Below, one piece after another: positions 17,067 through 25,674 of a stretch of DNA of 64,000 nt. The translations under genes and the position numbers were made by a program. Origin of the DNA: Chryseobacterium caseinilyticum (GTDB taxonomy: Bacteria > Bacteroidota > Bacteroidia > Flavobacteriales > Weeksellaceae); assembly GCF_014837145.1 (NCBI RefSeq), contig NZ_JACYFS010000008.1, positions 94,553-158,552 of the forward strand, read 5' to 3'. The notes beneath the pieces are model-generated. The model worked only from the letters and a program-made list of their open reading frames with translations, ran no database searches and was not told the origin of the DNA. Every line of letters starts with the position of its first letter. Position 1 is the stretch's first letter.

Positions 17067-17963
17067 TTATAATGCTTTATAAATATATTTTTGAATTTGA
17101 GTCTGATCAGAAACCGGATAATTCTGAGAATCGTAAAGATAAGTGTATGCTCCCGGAATTGATGGTGCCGGCGATGGATTGACAATAGTAAAACTTGTCA
17201 CATTATTTGCTGACAGTGCTGAAAAATTGGCTGGATGTAGTAGACTCCATGCTACAAAAAACGTTTTCGGCAGTGTAGTGTATGGATTAATTTTGTTATC
17301 ATAGCCATCAAAATTGTAGGTGTAAGTAAAAGTGTTAGACAGATCCGGAACACCTGTAGAGCTTGTTGTTCCGTTTTCCATAATCATTTTTGTGATATTA
17401 TCCCCAGTGTTTGTTAGGGTATAATTTGTGAAATGCGTATAGGTAGTTCCTGCCTTCTTCTTCTCTACAATCTTCGTCATTTTTCCTGAGCCATCGTACG
17501 TGTAAGTGTACTCACTATCAAAGTTAGACATTGTTCCTATCATCCTTGTACACGTTGTGTAATTTATTTTTCCGCCAGAATCATAAGTGAAATGATAATC
17601 ATGCGACATATTGTTTGCAGGTACGGCACCATTAACTTCCTGCTCAAATTTCACTCTGGAAATTTTACCTGAGGTGTAAGTCACTCTACCGATAAGAAAT
17701 GAATTGGGACCGCTTGATTCCTTGAAAATCGCTTTCTCCAGAGTAGTTCCTGTAGTTACATATTCCTGATTGGGTTCGTTATTCACAGTAACTTTGTGCA
17801 GAATCCGCGGACCTAAAATTGTAGGTGCTGTTCCGCCCGTACTTCCCGCATTATTGGGATTGTTGAGATTATTGTTGATGGGATCTGCAGTTGTATTATC
17901 ACATGAAAGCACAAAAGCCAGGGAAAAAGCATAAACTCCGGTAATAAAATTGTTTTTAGTCAT
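17067..17963 (-). CDS. Lipoprotein of unknown function, paralogue of 10547-11488
   Basis: A 298-residue lipoprotein (Cys21 in LAFVLSCDN) followed by a low-complexity Asn/Gly/Thr linker (about 25-48). The remainder is rich in tyrosine-containing beta-strand motifs such as HDYHFTYDSGGKI and EYTYTYDGSGKMTKIV, which look like degenerate YD-type repeats. The tail (INPYTTLPKTF, then YTYLYDSQNYP, then KYIYKAL) matches the paralogue at 10547. It is likely anchored in the outer membrane. The two copies bracket susC/susD, but this one is separated from susC by 570 bp and has its own terminator, so it is not in the same transcript. Confidence 0.7.
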   Translation of the reverse strand: MTKNNFITGVYAFSLAFVLSCDNTTADPINNNLNNPNNAGSTGGTAPTILGPRILHKVTVNNEPNQEYVTTGTTLEKAIFKESSGPNSFLIGRVTYTSGKISRVKFEQEVNGAVPANNMSHDYHFTYDSGGKINYTTCTRMIGTMSNFDSEYTYTYDGSGKMTKIVEKKKAGTTYTHFTNYTLTNTGDNITKMIMENGTTSSTGVPDLSNTFTYTYNFDGYDNKINPYTTLPKTFFVAWSLLHPANFSALSANNVTSFTIVNPSPAPSIPGAYTYLYDSQNYPVSDQTQIQKYIYKAL

Positions 17964-18035
17964 AAGTTTTTAATAAATTTCAAACAAATATAAAATATTT
18001 TCAATAATTAAGGAATTATAATGAATTATTAACAA

Positions 18036-18063
18036 AAAAATCTAAAACAAGTTTTAGATTTTT
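18036..18063 (-). terminator. Terminator of mfd
   Basis: AAAAATCTAAAAC (18036-18048) pairs perfectly with GTTTTAGATTTTT (18051-18063), with a T-run on the minus strand, 20 nt after the mfd stop. Confidence 0.8.
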
Positions 18064-18082
18064 AACTATATCTGTTGAAATT

Positions 18083-21000
18083 TTAATTGCCAAGAATTGT
18101 TTTAAGTAATTTATTGACCTCATCCACATTTTTTACCTTCTCCTTCCGCATCATGAGATTATTGCCTTCTTTTCCTGCTTTTTCTTTCAGCTGTGCCTGC
18201 GCCGGATTCTGAGTTAAATAAGAAATGATATTTCTGAATTTTTCGGTCTGATAAAATTTATCCTGCGGATTGGATGGGAAATAACCGAGGAAAACACTGT
18301 TTTTCATTACAATTTTTTCGAAACCAATTTCAGCGGCCAGCCATTTTAATGCAACACTTTTCAGAAGATTGACTACCTCTTCAGGCAGTTCACCAAACCG
18401 GTCTTTTAATTCTGCTTCAAATTTCTGCAAATCATTTTCATTATCTATTTCAGCTAATTTCTGATACAGCAACAATCTTTCTTCGGTGCTTGAAACATAT
18501 GAATCAGGCAACATCAGTTCAAGATCTGTGTCGATGTTGACTTCTTTTACGGATTTAAATAATTTTTGGCGGTCTTCTTCGTTTTCAAACAAACTTCCGA
18601 ATTCATCATCATCTTTCAGCTCTTCCAAAGCTTCCTGCATCATTTTCTGGTATGTTTCAAAACCCATTTCGTTGATGAATCCACTCTGCTCTCCACCCAG
18701 AAGATCGCCGGCACCACGAATTTCCAAATCCTTCATCGCAATCTGGAAACCGCTTCCCAAATCGGAAAACTGCTCAATCGCTTCCAGTCTTTTTTTGGCA
18801 TCAGATGTAATCATATCTAAAGGAGGCGTGATCAAATAGCAAAATGCTTTTCTGTTGCTTCGTCCCACTCTACCTCTCATCTGGTGTACATCTGCCATCC
18901 CGAATCGCTGCGCATCATTGATGAAAATCGTGTTGGCGTTCGGTACATCCACCCCACTTTCAATGATCGTGGTTGAGACCAAAACATCATATTTTCCTTC
19001 CATGAAATCGAGAACATTCTGCTCAAGCTGTTTACCATCCATTTGCCCGTGACCCGTAATTACTTTTGCGTCCGGAACAAGCCTTTGAATTAATCCCGCA
19101 ATATCTTTCAGATTTTCAACTCTGTTGTTGATGAAATAAACCTGTCCGTCACGCTGCAGTTCATAAGAAATTGCGTCTCTCAAGAGTTCTTCATCAAAAC
19201 CAACCATGTGCGTTTCTACAGGCTGTCTGTTGGGTGGTGGTGTTTTTATTACGGAAAGGTCACGCGCGGCCATCAGAGAAAACTGTAATGTTCTTGGAAT
19301 CGGCGTTGCAGTAAGCGTTAATGTATCGACATTTGATTTAAACAGTTTGAGTTTATCTTTTACAGCAACACCAAATTTATGTTCTTCATCAATAATTAGA
19401 AGTCCTAAATCTTTAAATTTTACCTTGTCGGAAACCAATTGATGCGTTCCGATAACGATATCCACTTTCCCTTCTTTCAGTCCTGCTAAAGTTTCAGATT
19501 TTTGTTTTGCTGTTCTGAAACGGTTCAAGTATGAAATATTCACAGGAAAATCTTTCAATCTGTCTTTAAAACTTCTGTAGTGCTGAAATGCCAAAATCGT
19601 TGTCGGAACCAAAATCGCAACCTGCTTTCCGTCTGTAGCGGCTTTGAAGGCAGCCCGAATCGCAACCTCAGTTTTACCAAAACCTACGTCTCCGCAAACC
19701 AAACGGTCCATCACGGTTTCTGCTTCCATGTCTTTTTTCACATCGATGGTCGCTTTTTCCTGATCTGGTGTATCTTCGTAAACGAAACTTGCCTCCAACT
19801 CATTCTGAAGATAAGAATCGGGCGAATAAGAGAATCCTTTGGCTGTTTTTCTCTGTGCGTATAATTTAATTAAATCAAAAGCAATCTGTTTTACCTTAGC
19901 TTTTGTTTTTTGTTTTAAAGATTTCCAGGCTGGAGAACCGAGTTTACTCAAAACAATCTCTTTTCCGTCCGGCCCGTTGTATTTCGAAATTTTATGAAGA
20001 GAATGGATGCTGACGTACAAAAGATCTCCGTTTTTATATATTAATTTGAAGCATTCCTGTACTTTTCCGTCATTGTTTACTTTTACAAGACCCATGAATT
20101 TACCGATTCCGTGGTCGATGTGGGCAATGTAATCTCCCACTTTCAAAGACATCAAATCTTTTAAAGTCAATTGCTCAGATTTAGCAAAAGAATTTTTCGT
20201 TTTGTATCGTTGGTAACGGTCAAAAATCTGATGGTCTGTATAAACTAAAATTTTATTGTCCGGATCTACAAAACCTTCGTGAAGTTCAGATTTAAAGCTT
20301 TTAAATTTAATTTCACGCTTGCCGGAATCGCCTCTTCCCAAGTCTTCAAAGATAGATTCGAGTCTCTCTTTCTGTTTGTCTCCTGAAAACGAGATCCACA
20401 TATCGTAACCCGCTGTTTCCTTTGCTTCTAAATCTTCAACCAGAAGTTCAAAATTTTTGTGAAATGAAGGCTGCGATGTTTGGTTAAATTCTACAAGCGA
20501 AGTTTCGAGTCCACTTACTATTGTGGAAGAAAAATCTACTGTGCGAAACTTTTTGTATTCAAAGAAAAAGTCTTCATTTGAAATAAATAAATCCTGGGGA
20601 GAACGATGAGCAATGTCTTTGCTTAAAGTTTCATATTTCTCTAATGCTTTTTCGTAAAAACTTTTGAACTTCAGTTTTGAAGACTCGAGATTTTTAGAAA
20701 TAATTAAAGTCTCCGAAGGTAAAATTTCCAACAGAGACACTTTAGTTCCTGAAACGGAAAAATTCATGTTGGAAACCAACTGAAAACTGTCTACTTTAGA
20801 GACAGAAAGTTGTGTTTCAATGTCAAAAGTTTTAATATTTTCTACTTCATTTCCAAAGAAAGTTATTCTGTAAGGTTTTTCATTGGAGTAGGAATACACA
20901 TCAACAATACCACCACGAACTGAAAATTCGCCAGGCTCTGATACGAAATCGGTCTGATTAAACTGATAATGATTCAGCAGTTCATCTACAAAATCAAAAT

Positions 21001-21463
21001 CAAGCTGATCGCCTACTTTGATATGATGAGAAATGGCTTTGAAATCTTCCTTTTTCAAAACTTTTTCAGATAAAGCTCCGGCGTAGGCAACAATCACTTT
21101 CGGATATTTGCCGGCGTTGATTTTATTTAAAACCTCGGTGCGGAGAACCAAATTGGCATTTTGGGTTTTCTCTACCTGATAAGGCTCCAGATGTGTTGCC
21201 GGAAAATAAAGCACTTTTTCTTTACCCAGAAGATCTTCCATTTCTGTATTGACATAAAGCGCATCTTCTTTGTCATCTATTATATAAAGAATCGTTTTTT
21301 TGTGAATATGAAAAAGTTCTGCTGTAAAAATGGAAGCGGCAGAACCAGCAAAACCTTTTACAGAGATGTGATTTTCTTTTTCTAAAACCGTGAAAATATC
21401 TTTTCCAAACTCGCTTTTCAACAAAGATGGGAGCAGTACTTTATCTATATTTTTTAGCTGCAT
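18083..21463 (-). CDS. mfd: Transcription-repair coupling factor Mfd
   Basis: A 1126-residue DNA translocase that removes RNA polymerase stalled at DNA lesions and recruits UvrA. The order is as expected: UvrB-like N-terminal domains, a polymerase-interacting region (LKVGDYIAHIDHGIGKFMG), helicase motif I DRLVCGDVGFGKTEVAIRAA (about 590), DEEH box LLIIDEEHKFGV (about 690), TATPIPRTLQ, motif VI QMRGRVGRSNRKAFCYL, and a C-terminal TRCF domain. The longest frame adds 35 residues upstream, but MQLKNIDKVLLPSLL at 21463 is the natural start. It is supported by a promoter (-33 TTTG 21552-21555, -7 TATTTTTG 21527-21534) inside the extra segment. Confidence 0.96.
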   Translation of the reverse strand: MQLKNIDKVLLPSLLKSEFGKDIFTVLEKENHISVKGFAGSAASIFTAELFHIHKKTILYIIDDKEDALYVNTEMEDLLGKEKVLYFPATHLEPYQVEKTQNANLVLRTEVLNKINAGKYPKVIVAYAGALSEKVLKKEDFKAISHHIKVGDQLDFDFVDELLNHYQFNQTDFVSEPGEFSVRGGIVDVYSYSNEKPYRITFFGNEVENIKTFDIETQLSVSKVDSFQLVSNMNFSVSGTKVSLLEILPSETLIISKNLESSKLKFKSFYEKALEKYETLSKDIAHRSPQDLFISNEDFFFEYKKFRTVDFSSTIVSGLETSLVEFNQTSQPSFHKNFELLVEDLEAKETAGYDMWISFSGDKQKERLESIFEDLGRGDSGKREIKFKSFKSELHEGFVDPDNKILVYTDHQIFDRYQRYKTKNSFAKSEQLTLKDLMSLKVGDYIAHIDHGIGKFMGLVKVNNDGKVQECFKLIYKNGDLLYVSIHSLHKISKYNGPDGKEIVLSKLGSPAWKSLKQKTKAKVKQIAFDLIKLYAQRKTAKGFSYSPDSYLQNELEASFVYEDTPDQEKATIDVKKDMEAETVMDRLVCGDVGFGKTEVAIRAAFKAATDGKQVAILVPTTILAFQHYRSFKDRLKDFPVNISYLNRFRTAKQKSETLAGLKEGKVDIVIGTHQLVSDKVKFKDLGLLIIDEEHKFGVAVKDKLKLFKSNVDTLTLTATPIPRTLQFSLMAARDLSVIKTPPPNRQPVETHMVGFDEELLRDAISYELQRDGQVYFINNRVENLKDIAGLIQRLVPDAKVITGHGQMDGKQLEQNVLDFMEGKYDVLVSTTIIESGVDVPNANTIFINDAQRFGMADVHQMRGRVGRSNRKAFCYLITPPLDMITSDAKKRLEAIEQFSDLGSGFQIAMKDLEIRGAGDLLGGEQSGFINEMGFETYQKMMQEALEELKDDDEFGSLFENEEDRQKLFKSVKEVNIDTDLELMLPDSYVSSTEERLLLYQKLAEIDNENDLQKFEAELKDRFGELPEEVVNLLKSVALKWLAAEIGFEKIVMKNSVFLGYFPSNPQDKFYQTEKFRNIISYLTQNPAQAQLKEKAGKEGNNLMMRKEKVKNVDEVNKLLKTILGN

Positions 21464-21526
21464 AGTAATTTTAGTGTGAACGACAAAAGCGATTTCAAGA
21501 ATTGTTCCTGAAACCGTAATCTGCTG

Positions 21527-21555
21527 CAAAAATACGCAAATTAATATTGAACAAA
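21527..21555 (-). promoter_or_regulatory. Promoter of mfd
   Basis: On the minus strand TTTG (21552-21555), a 17-nt spacer and TATTTTTG (21527-21534). It lies inside the longest open frame, which argues for the downstream start of mfd at 21463. Confidence 0.55.
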
Positions 21556-21616
21556 AATTCATCTTCACGATTTTGAGATTTAAGTATTAAAGATTACATT
21601 AGTGAAAATATTTTTT

Positions 21617-21985
21617 ATGAATTTTAAATTTATACCTGTAATTCTCATTTTGCTCGCATTAATTTCCTGCGAAACAGATTATGTTAACAATTCGAGAGTG
21701 TTTGTGGAAGGGAAAATTACCTTTAACAATCAACCCTTTAGCAAAGCACAAGTTTCACTGGAAACTTTTTCTTACCCAATCTCAAATGCACTCACAAAAA
21801 GCGATGGGACTTTCGAAATGGGTGCACCAGATGTTGCAGAGACAGTACATCTTTATATCGGTAAAAAAATAACCAGTTTCAGTACAGATTCAGAAGATTG
21901 TATGATAGCACAAGACTCTTTATCCATTGTACTTCCGGAAAATTTTCAACACGTGAAATTCTCAAACATAATGATCAAACAATGA
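21617..21985 (+). CDS. Small lipoprotein with a carboxypeptidase-regulatory-like fold
   Basis: A 122-residue protein with a lipobox (LILLALISCETDY, Cys about 17). The mature part, VEGKITFNNQPFSKAQVSLE then TKSDGTFEMGAPD, has the pattern of a carboxypeptidase-D regulatory-like beta-sandwich, common in Bacteroidota envelope proteins. The ATG at 21617 is preferred over the GTG at 21602 because it places the signal peptide correctly. Its stop overlaps the next start (ATGA at 21982-21985), so the two are translationally coupled. Function unknown. Confidence 0.75.
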   Translation: MNFKFIPVILILLALISCETDYVNNSRVFVEGKITFNNQPFSKAQVSLETFSYPISNALTKSDGTFEMGAPDVAETVHLYIGKKITSFSTDSEDCMIAQDSLSIVLPENFQHVKFSNIMIKQ

Positions 21986-22578
21986 AAAGATTTTTACTTT
22001 CAATTGCAATTTTTTGCTTTGCTCTGTCATTCGGTCAAAAACCACAGCCATCTTTGGGAATTGATGTTGTAAGTGTAACTCCGATGGGCGACAACTATTT
22101 AAAAGACGGCGTCAAAAACTTTTTCGGCTTCGGACTGACGTTTCAAACTGTATTCAAGCGAAACATGGGATTTGGTCTGGAACTAAGCCAGGCTTTTTCT
22201 GAAGTGAAAAACAAAAGTGTTTATGGAGATTTGGAAAAACCGCAGCTCACCAATTTTTCTGCTTATTTTCTTTACAAATACCCTTTTAAAAACGGATTAA
22301 ATGTGCAGGGTCAGATAGGTGCAGGAATCATGAGGCTCAGTAACCAATCTCAGTATATTGAAGATGATTACAGAGAAACTGCTGCCGGATTTTTATTAGG
22401 AAGTGAGGTTTCTTACAAATTTTCTAAGAATAAAGTTGTTGAAGTTTTTGCTTCGCCTAAAATTTATTTCTACAATTCTCAGGTTGAATTTAAAGACAGT
22501 GAGCTTAATAAATATTATTCCAGATCACAATTGCTTTACATTAATGTTGGAGTTAGGCTGAATTTAAATGAGAAATAA
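21982..22578 (+). CDS. Outer-membrane beta-barrel protein of unknown function
   Basis: A 198-residue protein with a signal peptide (MKRFLLSIAIFCFALSFGQ). It is followed by alternating hydrophobic strands typical of an eight-stranded barrel (FFGFGLTFQTVF, MGFGLELSQAFS, LNVQGQIGAGIMRL, LLYINVGVRLNLN). It resembles the OmpA/PorT-like beta-barrel families of Bacteroidota. The longest frame starts earlier, but the ATG at 21982 overlaps the previous stop and gives a clean signal peptide. It probably acts with the lipoprotein encoded just upstream. Confidence 0.78.
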   Translation: MKRFLLSIAIFCFALSFGQKPQPSLGIDVVSVTPMGDNYLKDGVKNFFGFGLTFQTVFKRNMGFGLELSQAFSEVKNKSVYGDLEKPQLTNFSAYFLYKYPFKNGLNVQGQIGAGIMRLSNQSQYIEDDYRETAAGFLLGSEVSYKFSKNKVVEVFASPKIYFYNSQVEFKDSELNKYYSRSQLLYINVGVRLNLNEK

Positions 22579-22760
22579 TTTTTCTTAAGAAAATTTTAAA
22601 GAATTTCACTCCAATTTCAAGGCAAAGAAAATCTCTTTTTCTTTTTTTTGCTTCTTAAATAACTTATTTTCGGAAATTTAGTTCAACAATAGAATTAAAT
22701 TAGATATTCCGCAATTATTTCTGATTATAATTTGTAATTTTACAACAAACAGTGATTTAT

Positions 22761-24581
22761 ATGTCTAAAATTTTATTCTTTCTTCTATTAATCGCCATGA
22801 CTGTCTTTGTAAAAGCACAAAGCAACTTTGAGTACGAAAGAGCCTGGGGAACGTATTTTGGACCTGTCGGCGCTAAAAGTTTTTCAGGAACTTTTAATGG
22901 GAAGCAGATTTTTTTTGATTCTCAGGACAATATCTACACGAAAGGCCTGATCTACCAAAGCAGTTTTCCGGAATCTTATTTTCAGCAATTTTCACTAAAT
23001 GGCGGACAAACTTTTCAAAGTGCACCGAACATTTACAGCCCTTTTAATTATACCGCAAAATTCAACAGCAACGGAACATTGCTGTATTATCATTATGATC
23101 AGCAGCAAAACAACAATCCGGGCAGTTATACAAAAGAGCTGATGTTTGTAGACCAGCTCGACAACAGATATTACCAGTACTTCCTCAATACAGCAAGCAC
23201 TCCTGTGCCCATCACACCCGGAACGTGGGGAACAACAGCCACTCAGTATGTTATCTCAAAATATGACGCAAATAATAATCTTATCTGGGCGACTTATCAG
23301 CCGAGTATTTCAAGAATAATTACAGATAACAGCCAAAACGTTTATATTTCTGGCATTACGTACAACGGACAGAACGTTCCCACAACTGGAACATATCTCG
23401 ATAACTTCCAGTATATGACCTCTATGGGAAATAATTATTGTGGGTTTCTTGTAAAACTTAATCCTGACGGACAGAAATTATGGGGAACATTTTACCCCGG
23501 CTACGCTTCAATGCTCAAGTTCCATAATAATTCTATTTATCTTGGTAACTCACAGGTACCTCAAACCAACCAAATCATTATACCTACAGCCGCTGCTTTT
23601 CAAACAACTCCAGTTTATTTCTCCCTAATCAAATTTAATGCAGACAATGGCACAAGAACCTGGGCAACCTACTACGCAAGTCCCACAGGAAGCAGCTCGA
23701 TAAGAACAATAGAAGTTAACGAGACCGGCCTTTATGTATTGGGAGATGAAACCTACTCGAGCACTAACCCTAATCCAAATTTCTATGGGACGCCAGGAAG
23801 TCACAAACCGCAAATCACGAGTGCCATGGATCTTTTCTTAACAAAATTCGATCATTCAGGAGCACGAATCTGGAGCACCTACATTGGCGGAACAGGAACA
23901 GACTTAGCACAAAGTTCACAGCAACCGCTTGCACTATCCGGAGATAACATTTACATTTGCGCCCAAACCTGGGGAGCCAGTAATATTATTTCTACACCGC
24001 TCGTGCACCAGCAATTACCAGAGCAAAACGGCACATATTCTACCAATCATTTTTTTTCAAAATTCAATACTAACGGTGTGCTGCAATGGACTTCTTACTA
24101 CGGAGGAACAAGCCAGTCAGCCGACGAGCCATGGAACATAGCCATTCATAATCAATCACTATATTTTTATGGAGACACCAGAAGCCCCAATCTGTATACA
24201 ACGCCAGGAAGCTGGCAAAATCAGTATACAGATCCTTTCCCGACCGTAAATGCTCAGAAAAACAGTGCATTTTTAGTAAAATTTAATTTAAAAACTTTAG
24301 ACACAAAAGATATTACGAAAGTATCACAAATTGACCTGTACGATAATCCAAACAAAGGAAACTTCAGCATTCGGGGCGAAATTTTAAGGAAAGAAAACTT
24401 GCATCTGAGCATTTTTGATTTATCAGGAAGAGTTCTTTATAAAAAAGAACTCTCAAAATCACAAAACAATGAACATCATTTAAATCTTGAACACCTGCTT
24501 CAAAATGGAAACTACATGGTAAATGTAACAGACCGAAACGGAGTTTTAATTCAGAATTTCAAGATTACTATTCAAAAGTAG
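22761..24581 (+). CDS. Secreted beta-propeller-like protein with T9SS type A sorting domain
   Basis: A 606-residue exported protein. The signal peptide is residues 1-19 (ending VFVKAQ). The body carries repeated WATY/WGTYF/WSTYIGG strands (for example LIWATYQPS, KLWGTFYPGYAS, RIWSTYIGGTGTDLAQ, LQWTSYYGGTSQSADEP), which match SBBP-type beta-propeller repeats. The last 80 residues (IDLYDNPNKGNFSI, LSIFDLSGRVLYKKEL, GNYMVNV, QNFKITIQK) form a type A C-terminal sorting domain for T9SS secretion. It should be cell-surface attached or released. ATG 22761 is preferred over GTG 22752. It stands alone in its transcription unit; target unknown. Confidence 0.87.
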   Translation: MSKILFFLLLIAMTVFVKAQSNFEYERAWGTYFGPVGAKSFSGTFNGKQIFFDSQDNIYTKGLIYQSSFPESYFQQFSLNGGQTFQSAPNIYSPFNYTAKFNSNGTLLYYHYDQQQNNNPGSYTKELMFVDQLDNRYYQYFLNTASTPVPITPGTWGTTATQYVISKYDANNNLIWATYQPSISRIITDNSQNVYISGITYNGQNVPTTGTYLDNFQYMTSMGNNYCGFLVKLNPDGQKLWGTFYPGYASMLKFHNNSIYLGNSQVPQTNQIIIPTAAAFQTTPVYFSLIKFNADNGTRTWATYYASPTGSSSIRTIEVNETGLYVLGDETYSSTNPNPNFYGTPGSHKPQITSAMDLFLTKFDHSGARIWSTYIGGTGTDLAQSSQQPLALSGDNIYICAQTWGASNIISTPLVHQQLPEQNGTYSTNHFFSKFNTNGVLQWTSYYGGTSQSADEPWNIAIHNQSLYFYGDTRSPNLYTTPGSWQNQYTDPFPTVNAQKNSAFLVKFNLKTLDTKDITKVSQIDLYDNPNKGNFSIRGEILRKENLHLSIFDLSGRVLYKKELSKSQNNEHHLNLEHLLQNGNYMVNVTDRNGVLIQNFKITIQK

Positions 24582-24771
24582 ATTGTCTTTAGTAGAGAAT
24601 TTATTGAATATTTAAAAATTTGTACTAAAACAAAATTAAAAGACAGTAATGTTTTTACAAATTATTAAAAACACCCAATTTTCACAATTTTTCGTTAAAT
24701 ACACCTCACTAATTATCGTTACGGCACGTCGTTTGGAAAAGAACATAACCTAACCAAACAATTTAAGTAGT

Positions 24772-25164
24772 ATGAAAAATTTAATGAAAATTTTCGGTGT
24801 CTTAGTGCTTGTGATGTTCACAGCAATCAGCTTATCTTCTTGCAAGGATGACGACGACCCGGCAGACAATGACTTTTTTGCGGGAACTTACAAGGGAAGT
24901 GTTTCCTTTAATGACGGAAGCACCAATATAAGCACTAATGACGGAAGTGTTTTTGTGACCAAAATTGCCAGCGGAACAAAATACAACTTTACATTCAGTA
25001 ACGGAATTCCTGACTTAAACGGATTAGAGTTCCAGAAAACAGGCGACAACACTTTGGTAATGGTGGGATCAAATGCTTTGGTGTACATCAGAATTGATAA
25101 CAATGATTTGAATATCGTCTACAATAAAGACGGTAAGACTTGGACTGCCGACTGTACAAGATAA
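24772..25164 (+). CDS. Small lipoprotein of unknown function
   Basis: A 130-residue lipoprotein. The signal peptide ends in AISLSSCKDDDD (Cys about 24), and the acidic residues after Cys are typical of surface-exposed lipoproteins in this phylum. The mature part (FAGTYKGSVSFNDG, FVTKIASGTKYNFTFS, YIRIDNNDLNIVYN, TWTADCTR) looks like a small beta-barrel or lipocalin-like fold. No conserved family is recognised. A terminator follows at 25187. Confidence 0.7.
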   Translation: MKNLMKIFGVLVLVMFTAISLSSCKDDDDPADNDFFAGTYKGSVSFNDGSTNISTNDGSVFVTKIASGTKYNFTFSNGIPDLNGLEFQKTGDNTLVMVGSNALVYIRIDNNDLNIVYNKDGKTWTADCTR

Positions 25165-25186
25165 TTCAAAGTTTGCATTACAATTT

Positions 25187-25224
25187 AAACCTGTTTCTTT
25201 TTATGAGACAGGTTTATTTATTTT
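25187..25224 (+). terminator. Terminator after the lipoprotein at 24772
   Basis: AAACCTGT (25187-25194) pairs with ACAGGTTT (25208-25215), followed by a T-rich run. Confidence 0.7.
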
Positions 25225-25314
25225 TAAGTTTTTATAAGTTTTAGTTAAAGTTTAATTTTAGATAAAACATTTCCAGTTTTTAACTAAATTTGGTTATCAT
25301 AAAACATATCAACA

Positions 25315-25560
25315 ATGAGAAAATTCATCACAGCACTATCTTTAATCATCGGATTAGGAGTTGCACAGGCTCAGCAGGTAACACCTGCAACCAAAGCAGC
25401 ACAGAAAACCACAAAAGTTGTAAAAACAACAGAAGTAAAACCCGCAGCAAAGCCAGCGGCAAAAATGAAAAAAGACGGCACACCTGATAAAAGGTATAAA
25501 GAAAATCAAAAACTGAAAAAAGACGGTACGCCAGACAAAAGATACAAGACGAACAAATAA
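25315..25560 (+). CDS. Small basic exported protein with duplicated KKDGTPDKRYK motif
   Basis: An 81-residue protein with a signal peptide (MRKFITALSLIIGLGVAQAQ), an Ala/Lys/Thr-rich linker (about 21-49), and two copies of KKDGTPDKRYK (about residues 52-62 and 68-78). The mature protein is strongly basic, so it may bind nucleic acid, polysaccharide or the cell envelope; that is a guess. The duplicated motif shows this frame is the real one rather than overlapping frames. It stands alone between two terminators. Confidence 0.7.
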   Translation: MRKFITALSLIIGLGVAQAQQVTPATKAAQKTTKVVKTTEVKPAAKPAAKMKKDGTPDKRYKENQKLKKDGTPDKRYKTNK

Positions 25561-25600
25561 TATCAACCATACATTGTCATTGAACAATACAATTTTACTA

Positions 25601-25626
25601 AGCCGGGGATTTTCTCCGGTTTTTTG
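25601..25626 (+). terminator. Terminator after the small basic protein
   Basis: AGCCGGGGA (25601-25609) pairs with TCTCCGGTT-type sequence (25613-25621) allowing G-U, followed by TTTTTT. Confidence 0.7.
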
Positions 25627-25662
25627 TTGAAATAAAATCTTCAAAAATTATCGCTTTATTTA

Positions 25663-25670
25663 TAAATTTG
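25663..25670 (+). promoter_or_regulatory. -7 promoter box TAAATTTG, 4 nt before the GH3 start
   Basis: TAAATTTG ends 4 nt before ATG 25675, which predicts a leaderless mRNA. Confidence 0.5.
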
Positions 25671-25674
25671 AACC

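Noticed and set aside
18083..21568. Longer Mfd starting at 21568
   Set aside because: The extra 35 residues look like a chance hydrophobic segment, and a good -33/-7 promoter lies inside them; MQLKNIDKVLLPSLL at 21463 is the natural N-terminus.
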